Source of the DNA: JBBIOU01 sp037443205
Lineage (GTDB): Bacteria > Bacteroidota > Bacteroidia > Flavobacteriales_D > UBA2798
NCBI GenBank assembly: GCA_037443205.1
Contig: JBBIOU010000011.1
Location: 1 to 64,000 of the forward strand
DNA length: 64,000 nucleotides
Direction: 5' to 3'
How positions within the stretch are numbered: position 1 is the stretch's first letter; the number at the start of each line of letters is the position of its first letter. Positions 36,007-45,507 of the stretch are shown one piece after another. The notes under the pieces are model-generated. The model ran no database searches. It was not told where the DNA came from and saw only the letters and a list, made by a program, of their open reading frames with translations. A program made the translations under genes and the position numbers.

Positions 36007-36978
36007 ATGATAAAGAAATTTATATACACAACAATTGTTTTGCTGCTTTTTGCTTATTTTTCATTGGCACAGCAACAAGCTACGTTTACAAATTTTTTAC
36101 TGAATGATTATTTTTATAATCCTGCAATTGCCGGCAGCAAAAAAGTGCATGTTGCCAATTTAAGTTACCGCAATCAGTGGACAGGATTTGAAGGCGCACC
36201 TAATACACTTATCGGTAATTTTTATGGCTCGCTTAGAAATGAAGGCAAGCATGGTTATGGACTTTCGATATTGAACGACCGTGCAGGGCTTGCCCAAAGT
36301 ACAGCTATATATTTGAATTATGCCTACCATATTAAGTTAAGTAAAGAAATAAAATTAGGTTTGGGATTTCAACCCGGATACTTGCAATACAGGGTTAAGT
36401 TGTATGATGCTCGCCTGGCTGATGCAGGTGATGATGTGTTAACCGGTAATATATTATCGGCTAACGCACTCGATTTAAACAGCGGGTTTCATTTGTACTC
36501 ACCTAAGTTTTTTGTGATGGGGGCCATGCAGCAAATACTTGGTAAGGAAATACAATTTACTACATACAACAATAATCTGGCTAAACACTTTACCCTGCTC
36601 GGAGGCTATAACATTAAATTAGACAGTGCAAAAATGTTATTACAACCCACTTTGCTGGTACGTTATGTTAAACCGGCACCAGCGCAAATAGGTATTATGT
36701 TAAAAGCGACATACGATAAAAAATACTGGGCAGGTATATCTTATCGCACCAGCGATGCTATGTCTGTGTGTATAGGATATAATTTAAAAGAAAGACTCAG
36801 TGTGGGATATGGTTATGATTATTCTGTTTCAGGCATCCGAAAATTTAATTCCGGTTCGCACGAAATTGTTATATCGTTTATCACAACGCCTAAAAAACCT
36901 TCGCTTGATGAAATGGACGAAAAACTAAATAACCGCATCATGGATCAAAATAAACTTGATGTCAAAGAAAAATATTAA
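36007..36978 (+). CDS. PorP/SprF-family T9SS membrane protein, copy 1
   Basis: 323 residues. Signal peptide (FIYTTIVLLLFAYFSLAQ), then the family start QQATFTNFLLNDYFYNPAIAGS, the RNQWTGFEGAPNT segment and repeated amphipathic strands of an outer-membrane barrel (GYGLSILNDRAGL, YHIKLSKEIKLGLGFQPG). In flavobacteria SprF-like proteins are needed for secretion and anchoring of a type B cargo encoded next to them. The gene sits between two type B cargo genes, 5 bases from each. The last ~30 residues (PKKPSLDEMDEKLNNR) extend beyond the barrel, likely periplasmic. Confidence 0.93.
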   Translation: MIKKFIYTTIVLLLFAYFSLAQQQATFTNFLLNDYFYNPAIAGSKKVHVANLSYRNQWTGFEGAPNTLIGNFYGSLRNEGKHGYGLSILNDRAGLAQSTAIYLNYAYHIKLSKEIKLGLGFQPGYLQYRVKLYDARLADAGDDVLTGNILSANALDLNSGFHLYSPKFFVMGAMQQILGKEIQFTTYNNNLAKHFTLLGGYNIKLDSAKMLLQPTLLVRYVKPAPAQIGIMLKATYDKKYWAGISYRTSDAMSVCIGYNLKERLSVGYGYDYSVSGIRKFNSGSHEIVISFITTPKKPSLDEMDEKLNNRIMDQNKLDVKEKY

Positions 36979-36983
36979 TCATT

Positions 36984-39900
36984 ATGAATACTTTTAAATT
37001 TTTAGAAATGAAAAAAAGCAAATATTTACTAGTATTTGTTGTGTTTTTTAGTCTTTCACAAAAAGAAGCAAAAGCACAAATTGACACGCTTTTTTGGTTT
37101 GCGGCTCCCTGGGTAACACCCGACCATTGGTGGAGAGACCCTATAGCATTTCATTTTTCCACCTTTAACAACCCTACTGCAGTAAGAATTCAACAACCTG
37201 TAACCGGATATGATACTACCATTAATATACCTGCTAACAGCTTGTTTTCAAAATATGTGGACTTTATGATTAATGCGGTAGAATCTAAACCCGCAAACAC
37301 AGTTTTAAATACAGGTTTTAAAATAACATCTGATTTTCCAATTACGGTAGTGTATGATGTTATTACACGTCCTACTCAACATTACAACCCCGAAACATTT
37401 TCTCTTAAAGGTCAAAACGGATTAGGAAAAGAATTTGTGTGCTCATTCCAAACAAGATGGAATAACCAAACATTAAGTGGTGACCTAAACGGAGACTCAC
37501 AAGTTACACAGCCGTATCAGCAAATAAATATTGTAGCCACCGAGCCAAATACCACTGTTTATATTACACCCCGATGTAATGTAGTAGGAGGGCACCCGGC
37601 TAATGTTACGTACTCGGTAGTTTTACCTTTGGCAGGAAATACCTATACGGTTCAAAACCTGGTACAAAATACCAGTGTGCCCGGTAATAACCTGGCGGGA
37701 ACTATTGTAGTTGCCGATAAGCCTATTGCCGTTACAGTTACTGACGATTCGGTAAACCCTTCGGGAGGAGGCGGATGCTACGATTTAATGGGAGACCAAA
37801 CCGTTCCGGTAGATGTGGTAGGAACGGATTATATTGTTCTAAAAGGTAATTTAAATGTTGGTTCAGAAGAATCATTTTTCATTACGGCAACCGAAAATTT
37901 TACGCAGGTTACAATTAACGATGGATTTAATCCTGTTACCAATGTATTATTAAATCAAGGAGATACTTACCGATATTTAATTAATAATGCAGGACAGCCA
38001 AGAACTTATGTACAAGCTGATAAACCGGTATATGTGTTACACATGACAGGTTATGGCTGCGAATTAGGAGAAGCCATTTTACCGCCACTAAATTGTGCCG
38101 GTTCTCAAACGGTTACATTTCCCCGAACGAATGCCCAAAATTTTTCACTCAATATACTATGTCCTACCGGTGCTGAGGGAGCCTTTTTACTAAATGGTAA
38201 TCCGGCTCTGGTGCCTGCCGCAGCGTTTAACCCTGTGCCCGGTACAGGTGGTCAATGGCTGGCAGCACAAATTACCTTTACAACGGCACAAATACCCGCG
38301 GGTTCTTCAAATATCTTAACCAATTCCATTGATAATTTTGGAATGGGTGTTATTAATGGTGGTACTACAACCGGATGCTTGTATCATTATATGTCCTCCT
38401 TCATAAGAAGAGTATATACCCATGCCGGTAACGACACTATTTTATGCAGCGGTGATCCCTTTGTTCCTTTAAATGGCAGCGTAACCGGAGGAGCAACCAC
38501 CGGTATTTGGACCACAATAAATGGTTCAGGAACATTTAATAACCCTACCGACTTAGTAGGGCAATACAACCCGACTGCCAGCGATTATAGCCAGGGAACC
38601 GTTACGTTTGTCTTGGAATCTACCGGTAATTGCTTGCCGGTTAGAGATACCTTGGTAGTTCAATTTATTCAATCACCTATAGTTACTGCCGGGGTTGATA
38701 ATGTATATTGTAAAAACAATGTTCCGCAAATACCTTTAAATGGTACATTGCAGTATGCAGTTGGTTCAAACTGGAGTGGTGGTGCAGGAGGTTCGTTTGG
38801 TAACGCAGGTTCATTAAATACTTTTTATACACCTTCACCGGCCGATTTAGCAAACGACAGTGTTGCTATTGTTATTACATCAGCAGGTAGTTTCTTTGCT
38901 TGTCCGGACGACTCGGATACAGTGGTATTTTACTTTACTGAGCCTCCGGTAGTTGTTGCAGGACCTAATCAAACGATTTGTACCAGTGTAACCGATATAA
39001 ATTTGAATGGTTTTGTAGGCGGAACATCCAACACTGGTGTCTGGTCGTATACAGGCACAGGAAGTATCAGCCCAAGTAACAACAGCCTTACCGGGATATA
39101 TTCGGTAACACCTACCGACACTACAGCTTCGCAATTATGGTTTTATTTAACTTCAACCAACAATGGCAATTGCCTGGCAGTAGTAGATAGTTTTCAGGTT
39201 AATATTTTAAGCAAACCAAGTATATCTATGACTGTTCCCGACTCGGTTTGTTCTAATTTATCGAGTATAAATTTAAGCGGCAATGTAACAAGCGGTTTTG
39301 ATTACTATTGGTCAACCGATGGAGCCGGTACCATTGTTAGTCCCAATAATACACCCAACACCAGTTACACCATCAGCCCGATTGACGTATCAAACGGTTT
39401 TGTGAATATAGCTTTATCTACAACACCGGATATTTGTCCTACGGAAAGTGATACTGTTACGGTTTACTTTATAGCACCACCCACCGTATTTGCCGGAAAT
39501 GATATTAACTTATGCAGCAATGAAGCGATACAATTAAACGGAAATATAAGTGGTCCCAATCCACAAGGAACATGGACAAGTACCGGTACAGGTGTATTTA
39601 ATCCGGGTAATAATTTTATCTCTACCATATATATCCCCTCTGCTCTTGATATCTCAAATGGTAATGTGCAATTAACTTTAACTTCGACTAATAATTTTGG
39701 ATGCCCGCCAACCAATGATGCATTGAATGTAACCTTTTTACCAATACCGAATGCATCATTTAATGCGACTACAGTTTGCGAGGGGAATAATACAACATTT
39801 ACCGACCAATCAACTGTTTCGTCAGGCAGTATAACATCCTGGAATTGGGATTTTGGTGGCTTTGGCAGTTCGGTTGCTCAAAACCCGCTATATACATTCC

Positions 39901-40751
39901 CTGCAAGTGGCCCAATCAATGTTACATTAATTGTGCAATCAAGCAACGGGTGCTACGATACCATACAACAAACCGTAGTGGTTAATCCCAATCCGGTAGT
40001 TTCGTTTACACCCACTCGTTTTTGTGTAGGCTTGCCCACAGAATTTATAGATAATTCTTTTATACCCACGGGCAGTATTGTGTCATGGTCTTACGATTTT
40101 GGTGATGGCTCACCTGTCAGCAATTTACAAAACCCCATCCATATCTATACCAGTTCAGGTACATATAATGTGGTAATGACGGCCACTTCTAATTTAGGTT
40201 GCACTGGTACTTCCACAACTACAGTAACCGCATTACCGGGTCCTAATGCAGCATTTACTGCATCGCCCAATCCGGCATTAATTAATGAGAATATTCAATT
40301 TACCGATCAGTCAACCGGTAACATTGCTGCCTGGTTGTGGAATTTTGGCAACAATACGGGTAGTAACAGCCCAAACCCGGTTCACAGCTACCCCGATGGA
40401 GGAAGTTATATTGTTTATTTAGTTGTAACTGATAACGATGGTTGTGTAGATACTGCCCGAACAGTAATTGATATTACATTATTACCGGTATTACCTACCG
40501 CTTTTACTCCAAACGGAGACGGAGAAAATGACAGTTTTATCATCCGCGGAGGACCATTCAAATCAGTGGATTTTAGAATATATAACAACTGGGGAGAACA
40601 AATTTTCTTTAGCGATGATGCAAGCATTGGTTGGGATGGAACCTATAAAGGCAATCCCGCTCAAATGGGGGTTTATACATGGAAATTTATTGTGGAATTA
40701 CCCGGAGGCAGAATCATTACACAATCGGGTGACGTAACCTTAATCAGATAA
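36984..40751 (+). CDS. Giant surface protein 2: paralogue of the 32543 gene, T9SS type B (CHU_C) tail
   Basis: 1255 residues (an internal ATG at 37008 gives a more compact signal peptide, MKKSKYLLVFVVFF...AKAQ). After cleavage the protein starts IDTLFWFAAPWVTP, as in protein 1, and has the same IgGFc-binding-like head (~35-475; PNTTVYITPRCNVVGG, ADKPIAVTVTDD, KPVYVLHMTGYGC). About five ~85-residue repeat modules (~475-915), three PKD domains (~918-1165; YDFGDGSP, WLWNFGNN) and a CHU_C type B sorting domain (~1168-1255; FTPNGDGENDSFII, YNNWGEQIFF, WDGTYKGNPAQMGVYTW) follow. Evidently a duplication of the first cargo gene with one more module. The second PorP/SprF gene lies 22 bases after. Confidence 0.88.
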   Translation: MNTFKFLEMKKSKYLLVFVVFFSLSQKEAKAQIDTLFWFAAPWVTPDHWWRDPIAFHFSTFNNPTAVRIQQPVTGYDTTINIPANSLFSKYVDFMINAVESKPANTVLNTGFKITSDFPITVVYDVITRPTQHYNPETFSLKGQNGLGKEFVCSFQTRWNNQTLSGDLNGDSQVTQPYQQINIVATEPNTTVYITPRCNVVGGHPANVTYSVVLPLAGNTYTVQNLVQNTSVPGNNLAGTIVVADKPIAVTVTDDSVNPSGGGGCYDLMGDQTVPVDVVGTDYIVLKGNLNVGSEESFFITATENFTQVTINDGFNPVTNVLLNQGDTYRYLINNAGQPRTYVQADKPVYVLHMTGYGCELGEAILPPLNCAGSQTVTFPRTNAQNFSLNILCPTGAEGAFLLNGNPALVPAAAFNPVPGTGGQWLAAQITFTTAQIPAGSSNILTNSIDNFGMGVINGGTTTGCLYHYMSSFIRRVYTHAGNDTILCSGDPFVPLNGSVTGGATTGIWTTINGSGTFNNPTDLVGQYNPTASDYSQGTVTFVLESTGNCLPVRDTLVVQFIQSPIVTAGVDNVYCKNNVPQIPLNGTLQYAVGSNWSGGAGGSFGNAGSLNTFYTPSPADLANDSVAIVITSAGSFFACPDDSDTVVFYFTEPPVVVAGPNQTICTSVTDINLNGFVGGTSNTGVWSYTGTGSISPSNNSLTGIYSVTPTDTTASQLWFYLTSTNNGNCLAVVDSFQVNILSKPSISMTVPDSVCSNLSSINLSGNVTSGFDYYWSTDGAGTIVSPNNTPNTSYTISPIDVSNGFVNIALSTTPDICPTESDTVTVYFIAPPTVFAGNDINLCSNEAIQLNGNISGPNPQGTWTSTGTGVFNPGNNFISTIYIPSALDISNGNVQLTLTSTNNFGCPPTNDALNVTFLPIPNASFNATTVCEGNNTTFTDQSTVSSGSITSWNWDFGGFGSSVAQNPLYTFPASGPINVTLIVQSSNGCYDTIQQTVVVNPNPVVSFTPTRFCVGLPTEFIDNSFIPTGSIVSWSYDFGDGSPVSNLQNPIHIYTSSGTYNVVMTATSNLGCTGTSTTTVTALPGPNAAFTASPNPALINENIQFTDQSTGNIAAWLWNFGNNTGSNSPNPVHSYPDGGSYIVYLVVTDNDGCVDTARTVIDITLLPVLPTAFTPNGDGENDSFIIRGGPFKSVDFRIYNNWGEQIFFSDDASIGWDGTYKGNPAQMGVYTWKFIVELPGGRIITQSGDVTLIR

Positions 40752-40773
40752 TTTATAATAACAGGAAGTAGAT

Positions 40774-41784
40774 ATGAAACTTTTTAATGCTATAACAAAA
40801 GCATCCTTAGTATCAGGTTTTGTGATTGTTGGAGTTAACAACGCAAAATCGCAGGATTTTCATTTATCAATGTATGACGCTGCACCACTTTTTTTAAACC
40901 CTGCCATGACAGGTGTTTTTGAAGGTGACTGGAGAATTCATTTGCATCATCGTACACAATGGAAAGCAGTAAATTTTAAACCCTACACTTCTTATTTAGC
41001 CAGTTTTGATATGCCTTATAATAAGTGGGGTTTTGGCATACAGTTGCAAAACTTCAGAGCAGGCTGGGGAAATTATAATGCCTTTCAGGGATTACTCTCG
41101 GCTGCCTACACACTTTCGGTTGATGCTCAAAAATCACACAACATTTCCTTCGGATTGCAGGCAGGTTTTGTCAATAAGTCATTAGAAGCCGGTTTACATA
41201 CCTTCAATAATCAGTACGTTACTACCAATGGCGGAGGTTTTGACAGCGAACTAAACAGTAATGAAAATTTTGCGCGACAATCGGTTTTTGTTCCCGAAGT
41301 TAATTTTGGAACCATGTACTACTATGCCAAACAACAAAGTCGCTTAAATCCTTTTGTTGGTTTTTCAATGTTTAATTTATTACAACCCAAAGAAACCTTT
41401 TTTGGAGGTGATAACAAATTGCCTTTAAGAACTTATATTAATGTTGGTACCCGAATAAACATTACTGATTTATTTTTCCTGATACCCAAAGCTTTGATTA
41501 TGCATCAAAAACCCGGGCAAGAAATTAATTTTGGTTTAGACGGAGGCTATTATCTTAAACACTCAGAAACCTACTTACTGGCAGGTACGCTTTTCAGAAA
41601 TAAAGATGCATTTATGCTTTACCTGGGTGCCCGCAAAGCAAGCTACATAGCTAAAATAGGTTATGATATTAACTTTTCAACTCTTAGACCTGCCTCAAGC
41701 GGACGAGGCGCTTTTGAAATTTCGTTTACCTACATGAAACAAAAAGCAAAACCCAGAGAAGGAAAAATTTGCCCCAGACTATAA
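40774..41784 (+). CDS. PorP/SprF-family T9SS membrane protein, copy 2
   Basis: 336 residues. N-terminal signal (KASLVSGFVIVGVNNAKSQ), then the family start QDFHLSMYDAAPLFLNPAMTG and HHRTQWKAVNFKPYTSYLASF, and barrel strands such as NKWGFGIQLQNFRAG, then FLIPKALIMHQKPGQEINFG. It is a diverged paralogue of the 36007 gene; sequence identity looks low outside the NPA(I/M)(A/T)G and RxQW segments. Fourth gene of the cluster; probably the partner of the 36984 cargo. Confidence 0.93.
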   Translation: MKLFNAITKASLVSGFVIVGVNNAKSQDFHLSMYDAAPLFLNPAMTGVFEGDWRIHLHHRTQWKAVNFKPYTSYLASFDMPYNKWGFGIQLQNFRAGWGNYNAFQGLLSAAYTLSVDAQKSHNISFGLQAGFVNKSLEAGLHTFNNQYVTTNGGGFDSELNSNENFARQSVFVPEVNFGTMYYYAKQQSRLNPFVGFSMFNLLQPKETFFGGDNKLPLRTYINVGTRINITDLFFLIPKALIMHQKPGQEINFGLDGGYYLKHSETYLLAGTLFRNKDAFMLYLGARKASYIAKIGYDINFSTLRPASSGRGAFEISFTYMKQKAKPREGKICPRL

Positions 41785-41820
41785 TTTAAAATTTAACTTA
41801 AAGGATTTAACAATAAAACG

Positions 41821-43935
41821 ATGAAAAAATTATTTCAACTTTTTTTGATTTTTTTAATACCACTTTCTGTTTTTTCGCAAGCCAAAACAGCATGGCTATA
41901 TTTGGCAGATGAATATTATAAAAAAGCTGATTATGCCTCGGCATTGGTAAATTATCTTAAAGTGTTAGACGATTCCGTTGGTTTGTCAACCTCGGTTTTA
42001 CCCTACGAGTCGGCAATGTCTAACCAAAAGCTAAACGAGAAAAAAACAATTCAAAAAAATAATAGAAAAGTTGCACTAAGAGATTATGTTAATCATCAAA
42101 TAGCGATGTGCTATTTATATACAGCCGATTATAACCATGCCGTTAACCACTTTAAATTAACTTCCGAAAACAATTCCTACCCCGAGGATATATATTATTA
42201 TGGTGTATCATTAATGCATGTAAAAAGGCATGAGGAAGCAATAGCTGCCTTTGAGAAATACATTGCACTGCCCGATAATGACAAAGAACTGGTAGCAAAA
42301 GCGCAAACAGCCATGTTGGGTTGTTATTATGCCATGGATGAGAACAACCTGCGCAAAGCCGTAAGGGTTGAACTAGCCGATACCAACACTTTTAACAAAG
42401 GAACTACCTCGTTTGGCACAATGTTTTGGGGCAGCGAAGAAAAATTAATTTTTGCCAGCGCACGCAAAGGTGGTGTAATATTCGACCCCGCAAAGCAAGA
42501 ATCAGAATATTTACTGGATTTATATTGGACAGAAATGAGTGAAGACAGTGTATGGAGCAGAGCATGGAATTTTGGTAGGCCCGTTAATACTTCTTTGCAC
42601 GAAGCAACTGCTTGTTTCAATAATAAAAATACCATGTTCTTTACACGCTGGAGCGACCAGAAAAGAAACGAGCAAAATATATACATTGCCCGTATGCTAA
42701 ACATGAAGTTTTTTGAAGCATATAAGCTCGATACCAATGTAAATTGTGATGGCTGTAAAAGCATCAATCCTTTTGTTTCGTTAGATGGCAGAACACTTTA
42801 TTTTTCGAGCAACCGAAAAGGAGGATACGGAGGCATGGATTTATGGAAAATTGATCTTGACTCGAACGGAAATACCGTAGGTAAAGCCGTAAACCTCGGG
42901 CCACAAATCAATACCCCTAATGATGAGGTGGCGCCTTTTTTCCATGAAACAACCGGCACACTTTTTTTTAGTTCTAATGGCCATAATTCCATTGGTGGCT
43001 TTGATATTTTTAAAAACACATACAACCGCAACGACAGTACATTTGGTCTTACCATCAATATGGGAATGCCTATCAATTCGGGTAAAGATGATAACTACAT
43101 TATTTGGGACAAATATTTGCGTCATGGATATTTATCCAGCGACAGAGAAGATTGCCCCAGCGGACATTGCTATAAAATATACGAAGTATTTAATGAACCG
43201 ATTAAAATATTCCTTTCGGGAACCGTATATGATGCAACCAGCGATGACGAAGATCCTGTGCCGGGCGCATTGCTCTCGTTTAAAGATGTGAAGTTTGTGA
43301 TGGACCCTTTCCAGATAGAAGCAGATGAAAATGGTTATTACGAAACAGAACTTTCTCAAAATATTGAACTGTTTATCAAAGCCCGTAAAACAGGATACTT
43401 TGCTGATGCAGCCTCAATAAATACCAGCAGCATCACCCAAACCACCTATTTACAACAAGATTTTTTTCTTAAAAAAATACCTAAAGACGAAATTGAAATT
43501 CCCGGTATAGAGTATGATTTTGACTCGGATAAGCTACGCCCCGTTTCATTTGAAGTGCTTGACAAAATTTATGAATTATTGATGTTAAACGATAATTTGA
43601 TTGTAGAAATAAACTCGCATACCGATTGCAGAGGCAGTGATAAATACAATATGGATTTGTCTCAACGAAGAGCCCAATCATGCGTAAATTACCTGGTTTC
43701 TAAGGGTGTTCCCAAAGAACGCCTCAAAGCAAAAGGTTTTGGAGAATCGCAACCGGCATATTGGCTTGATGATAATAAAAATCCACGTTTAGACGAAAGC
43801 GGCAATAGAATACAACTAACCGAAAAAGTAATCAACTCTTTTTCGAGCAAAGACGAACAGGAAAAATTACACCAAAAGAACAGACGTACAGCTTTTAAAG
43901 TTACAGGCGAAGGATTTAATTTGCAGAGTAATTAG
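41821..43935 (+). CDS. PorE-like periplasmic protein: TPR, PD40 propeller, carboxypeptidase-regulatory and OmpA domains
   Basis: 704 residues. Signal peptide ~1-20 (ending SVFSQ); TPR region ~20-185 (YASALVNYLKVL, AIAAFEKYIALP); PD40/WD40-like blades ~195-460 (DGRTLYFSSNRKGGYGGMDLW, TGTLFFSSNGHNSIGGFDIF); a carboxypeptidase regulatory-like beta domain ~470-545 (FLSGTVYDATSDDEDPVPGA); OmpA_C peptidoglycan-binding domain ~560-700 (INSHTDCRGSDKYNMDLSQRR). The domain order is that of T9SS PorE, which ties the secretion machine to peptidoglycan. It closes the two-cargo/two-SprF cluster, so it may be a dedicated anchor rather than the core PorE. Confidence 0.88.
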   Translation: MKKLFQLFLIFLIPLSVFSQAKTAWLYLADEYYKKADYASALVNYLKVLDDSVGLSTSVLPYESAMSNQKLNEKKTIQKNNRKVALRDYVNHQIAMCYLYTADYNHAVNHFKLTSENNSYPEDIYYYGVSLMHVKRHEEAIAAFEKYIALPDNDKELVAKAQTAMLGCYYAMDENNLRKAVRVELADTNTFNKGTTSFGTMFWGSEEKLIFASARKGGVIFDPAKQESEYLLDLYWTEMSEDSVWSRAWNFGRPVNTSLHEATACFNNKNTMFFTRWSDQKRNEQNIYIARMLNMKFFEAYKLDTNVNCDGCKSINPFVSLDGRTLYFSSNRKGGYGGMDLWKIDLDSNGNTVGKAVNLGPQINTPNDEVAPFFHETTGTLFFSSNGHNSIGGFDIFKNTYNRNDSTFGLTINMGMPINSGKDDNYIIWDKYLRHGYLSSDREDCPSGHCYKIYEVFNEPIKIFLSGTVYDATSDDEDPVPGALLSFKDVKFVMDPFQIEADENGYYETELSQNIELFIKARKTGYFADAASINTSSITQTTYLQQDFFLKKIPKDEIEIPGIEYDFDSDKLRPVSFEVLDKIYELLMLNDNLIVEINSHTDCRGSDKYNMDLSQRRAQSCVNYLVSKGVPKERLKAKGFGESQPAYWLDDNKNPRLDESGNRIQLTEKVINSFSSKDEQEKLHQKNRRTAFKVTGEGFNLQSN

Positions 43936-43973
43936 TTAAACCTTTGTCAACGCTTTTTCCTTAGCGATTATTG

Positions 43974-45017
43974 ATGAGTTTGCAGTTTATAACCGATAAA
44001 GAAATTCTTGCGCACGTTTCTAAAAGACCTGGCGAAACTAAAATTGGCGAGTGTATCAGTTTCAGTAAAAATCACGAAGAATTTAATAAATTATTAAACG
44101 ATAATACTTTCAAATATGTACTGCTGGGTATACCCGAAGATATTGGCGTATTAGCTAATTATGGCAGACCGGGAGCCTCGGAAGCCTGGCAATTTTTTTT
44201 AAGTAAATTTCTCAACATACAATCCAATAAATTTTTTGACGGCCATCAACTTTTTATAGCCGGTGAAATATTTACAAATGATTTGATGCAGTTAAAAAAC
44301 AATTTTTTGAATGACAAAAGCCGTCTTTCTAAAATTGTCGAGGAATTAGATAATAGAGTAGAAGCTGTAATATTTAAAATCTGCGAAGCAAACAAAATAC
44401 CCGTGATAATCGGAGGCGGACATAACAATGCTTACCCGATTATAAAAGCTGTTAGCAAAAGCTTAAAACAAAAAATATCAGTAGCAAATATTGATCCCCA
44501 TGCCGACTTGCGTAATACCCAAGCTAGACATAGTGGAAATGCATTTTCTTTTGCCTATCAGGAAGGATACATTAATAAATACATCGTGTTTGGTTTACAC
44601 GAAGGCTACAACAATACCCATATTTTAGAACAGTTTGATAACAAAACCCGCAAATACATAACGTATGAAAATTGCTTGCAGAGTGTAGTGCATATACGTT
44701 ATCAGGCAAACGAAATAAACGCTTTTCTGCAAGATGAAAATATTTGTTTTGAATTTGATTGCGATTCGATTGCGGGTTTTCCTGCCAGTGCCGAAACTTT
44801 AAGCGGTTTTACACCCAACGAAGCCAGAAGTATTATTATGACTATGGCTGCCAATACTAAAATACGCTCATTTCATCTGTCTGAATTTGCTCCGAATATT
44901 AATCCACAAATTGCAGAAAGCGCAGCTAAATTATTGGCTAACATGGTTGCCGACTTTATTAAAATAAACAGTAATTACCATAATCAAATACAAAAAGAAT
45001 TATTCGATTTAAATTAA
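43974..45017 (+). CDS. Arginase/formimidoylglutamase-family ureohydrolase
   Basis: 347 residues from ATG 43974 (a TTG one codon earlier is in frame). The binuclear manganese ligands are present: IIGGGHNNAYP, NIDPHADLR (D-x-H-x-D) and EFDCDSIAG (D-x-D). N-terminal GIPEDIGVLANYGRPGASEAW matches the family substrate loop, and HLSEFAPN the C-terminal Glu region. HutG-like (formiminoglutamate hydrolysis in histidine breakdown) seems closest, but no other hut gene is nearby, so the substrate is open. Confidence 0.87.
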   Translation: MSLQFITDKEILAHVSKRPGETKIGECISFSKNHEEFNKLLNDNTFKYVLLGIPEDIGVLANYGRPGASEAWQFFLSKFLNIQSNKFFDGHQLFIAGEIFTNDLMQLKNNFLNDKSRLSKIVEELDNRVEAVIFKICEANKIPVIIGGGHNNAYPIIKAVSKSLKQKISVANIDPHADLRNTQARHSGNAFSFAYQEGYINKYIVFGLHEGYNNTHILEQFDNKTRKYITYENCLQSVVHIRYQANEINAFLQDENICFEFDCDSIAGFPASAETLSGFTPNEARSIIMTMAANTKIRSFHLSEFAPNINPQIAESAAKLLANMVADFIKINSNYHNQIQKELFDLN

Positions 45018-45507
45018 CCGGTGGATTTGTAAATACAACCTATGTTTTCTTACAATAAATTTTTATGATAATTTATAAGTCATTTTACTCCGTATTACAC
45101 ATTAGAAAATACATAATGCGGGTTAAAGGACAAGTAAGTATTTTTAGGTGATGTGAAAATCTGGAAAACAAGCAAAATAATCCCAAATTTAGCATTAGAA
45201 ATTTGAAATAAATCCAAATTTTCCGCCAGAGGCGGACTGAGTGTGTTGAGTGTCGTGTGGGATTTGGGTTATCCGCCATTAGGCAAACATTACGCATGCT
45301 AATGCGTAATGTGGGATAATTGTAAACTTGTATGTAAAAAATATTAGCGAAAAGTATACTTATTTAGCAAAAAATGGGGAGCTTACATAAAAACAGAAGG
45401 ATTTGGAAATTTGACTGAGCAAAACGGAAAGTTCATTTTTTTTAAAAACAAAAAGAATATCAGTTTTTCAAAAGGTATTATATTTACGCCAATTGATTGT
45501 ATTGAGC
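45018..45507. other. 490-base gene-free spacer with repeats
   Basis: Holds repeat copy B (45199-45319) and, at ~45093-45125, a decayed relative of its terminal palindrome (ATTACACATTAG...TACATAATGCGGG). A 1-mismatch -7 box TATATTTA lies at 45479-45486, 22 bases before the next gene. A reading frame on the minus strand (45085-45297) lies across the repeat and is not credible. Confidence 0.6.
45199..45319 (-). repeat. 121-bp dispersed palindromic repeat, copy B (inverted relative to copy A)
   Basis: Reverse complement matches 22940-23060 at about 105 of 121 bases by eye: 45 identical bases at one end (45199-45243) and 32 at the other (45288-45319), with divergence in the middle. The same two palindromes are present. 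Confidence 0.85.

Noticed and set aside
32543..40751. The tandem PKD and ~85-residue modules as a DNA tandem repeat or CRISPR-like array
   Set aside because: Similarity is at protein level with diverged bases; no short direct repeats with unique spacers seen anywhere in the window.
42327..42767. 146-residue antisense frame in the PorE-like gene
   Set aside because: The plus-strand gene has clear PD40 blades here; antisense product shows no domain.
45085..45297. Minus-strand frame in the spacer before the Pr6Pr gene
   Set aside because: Lies across the 121-bp repeat; copy A does not keep the frame, so it is unlikely to be coding.
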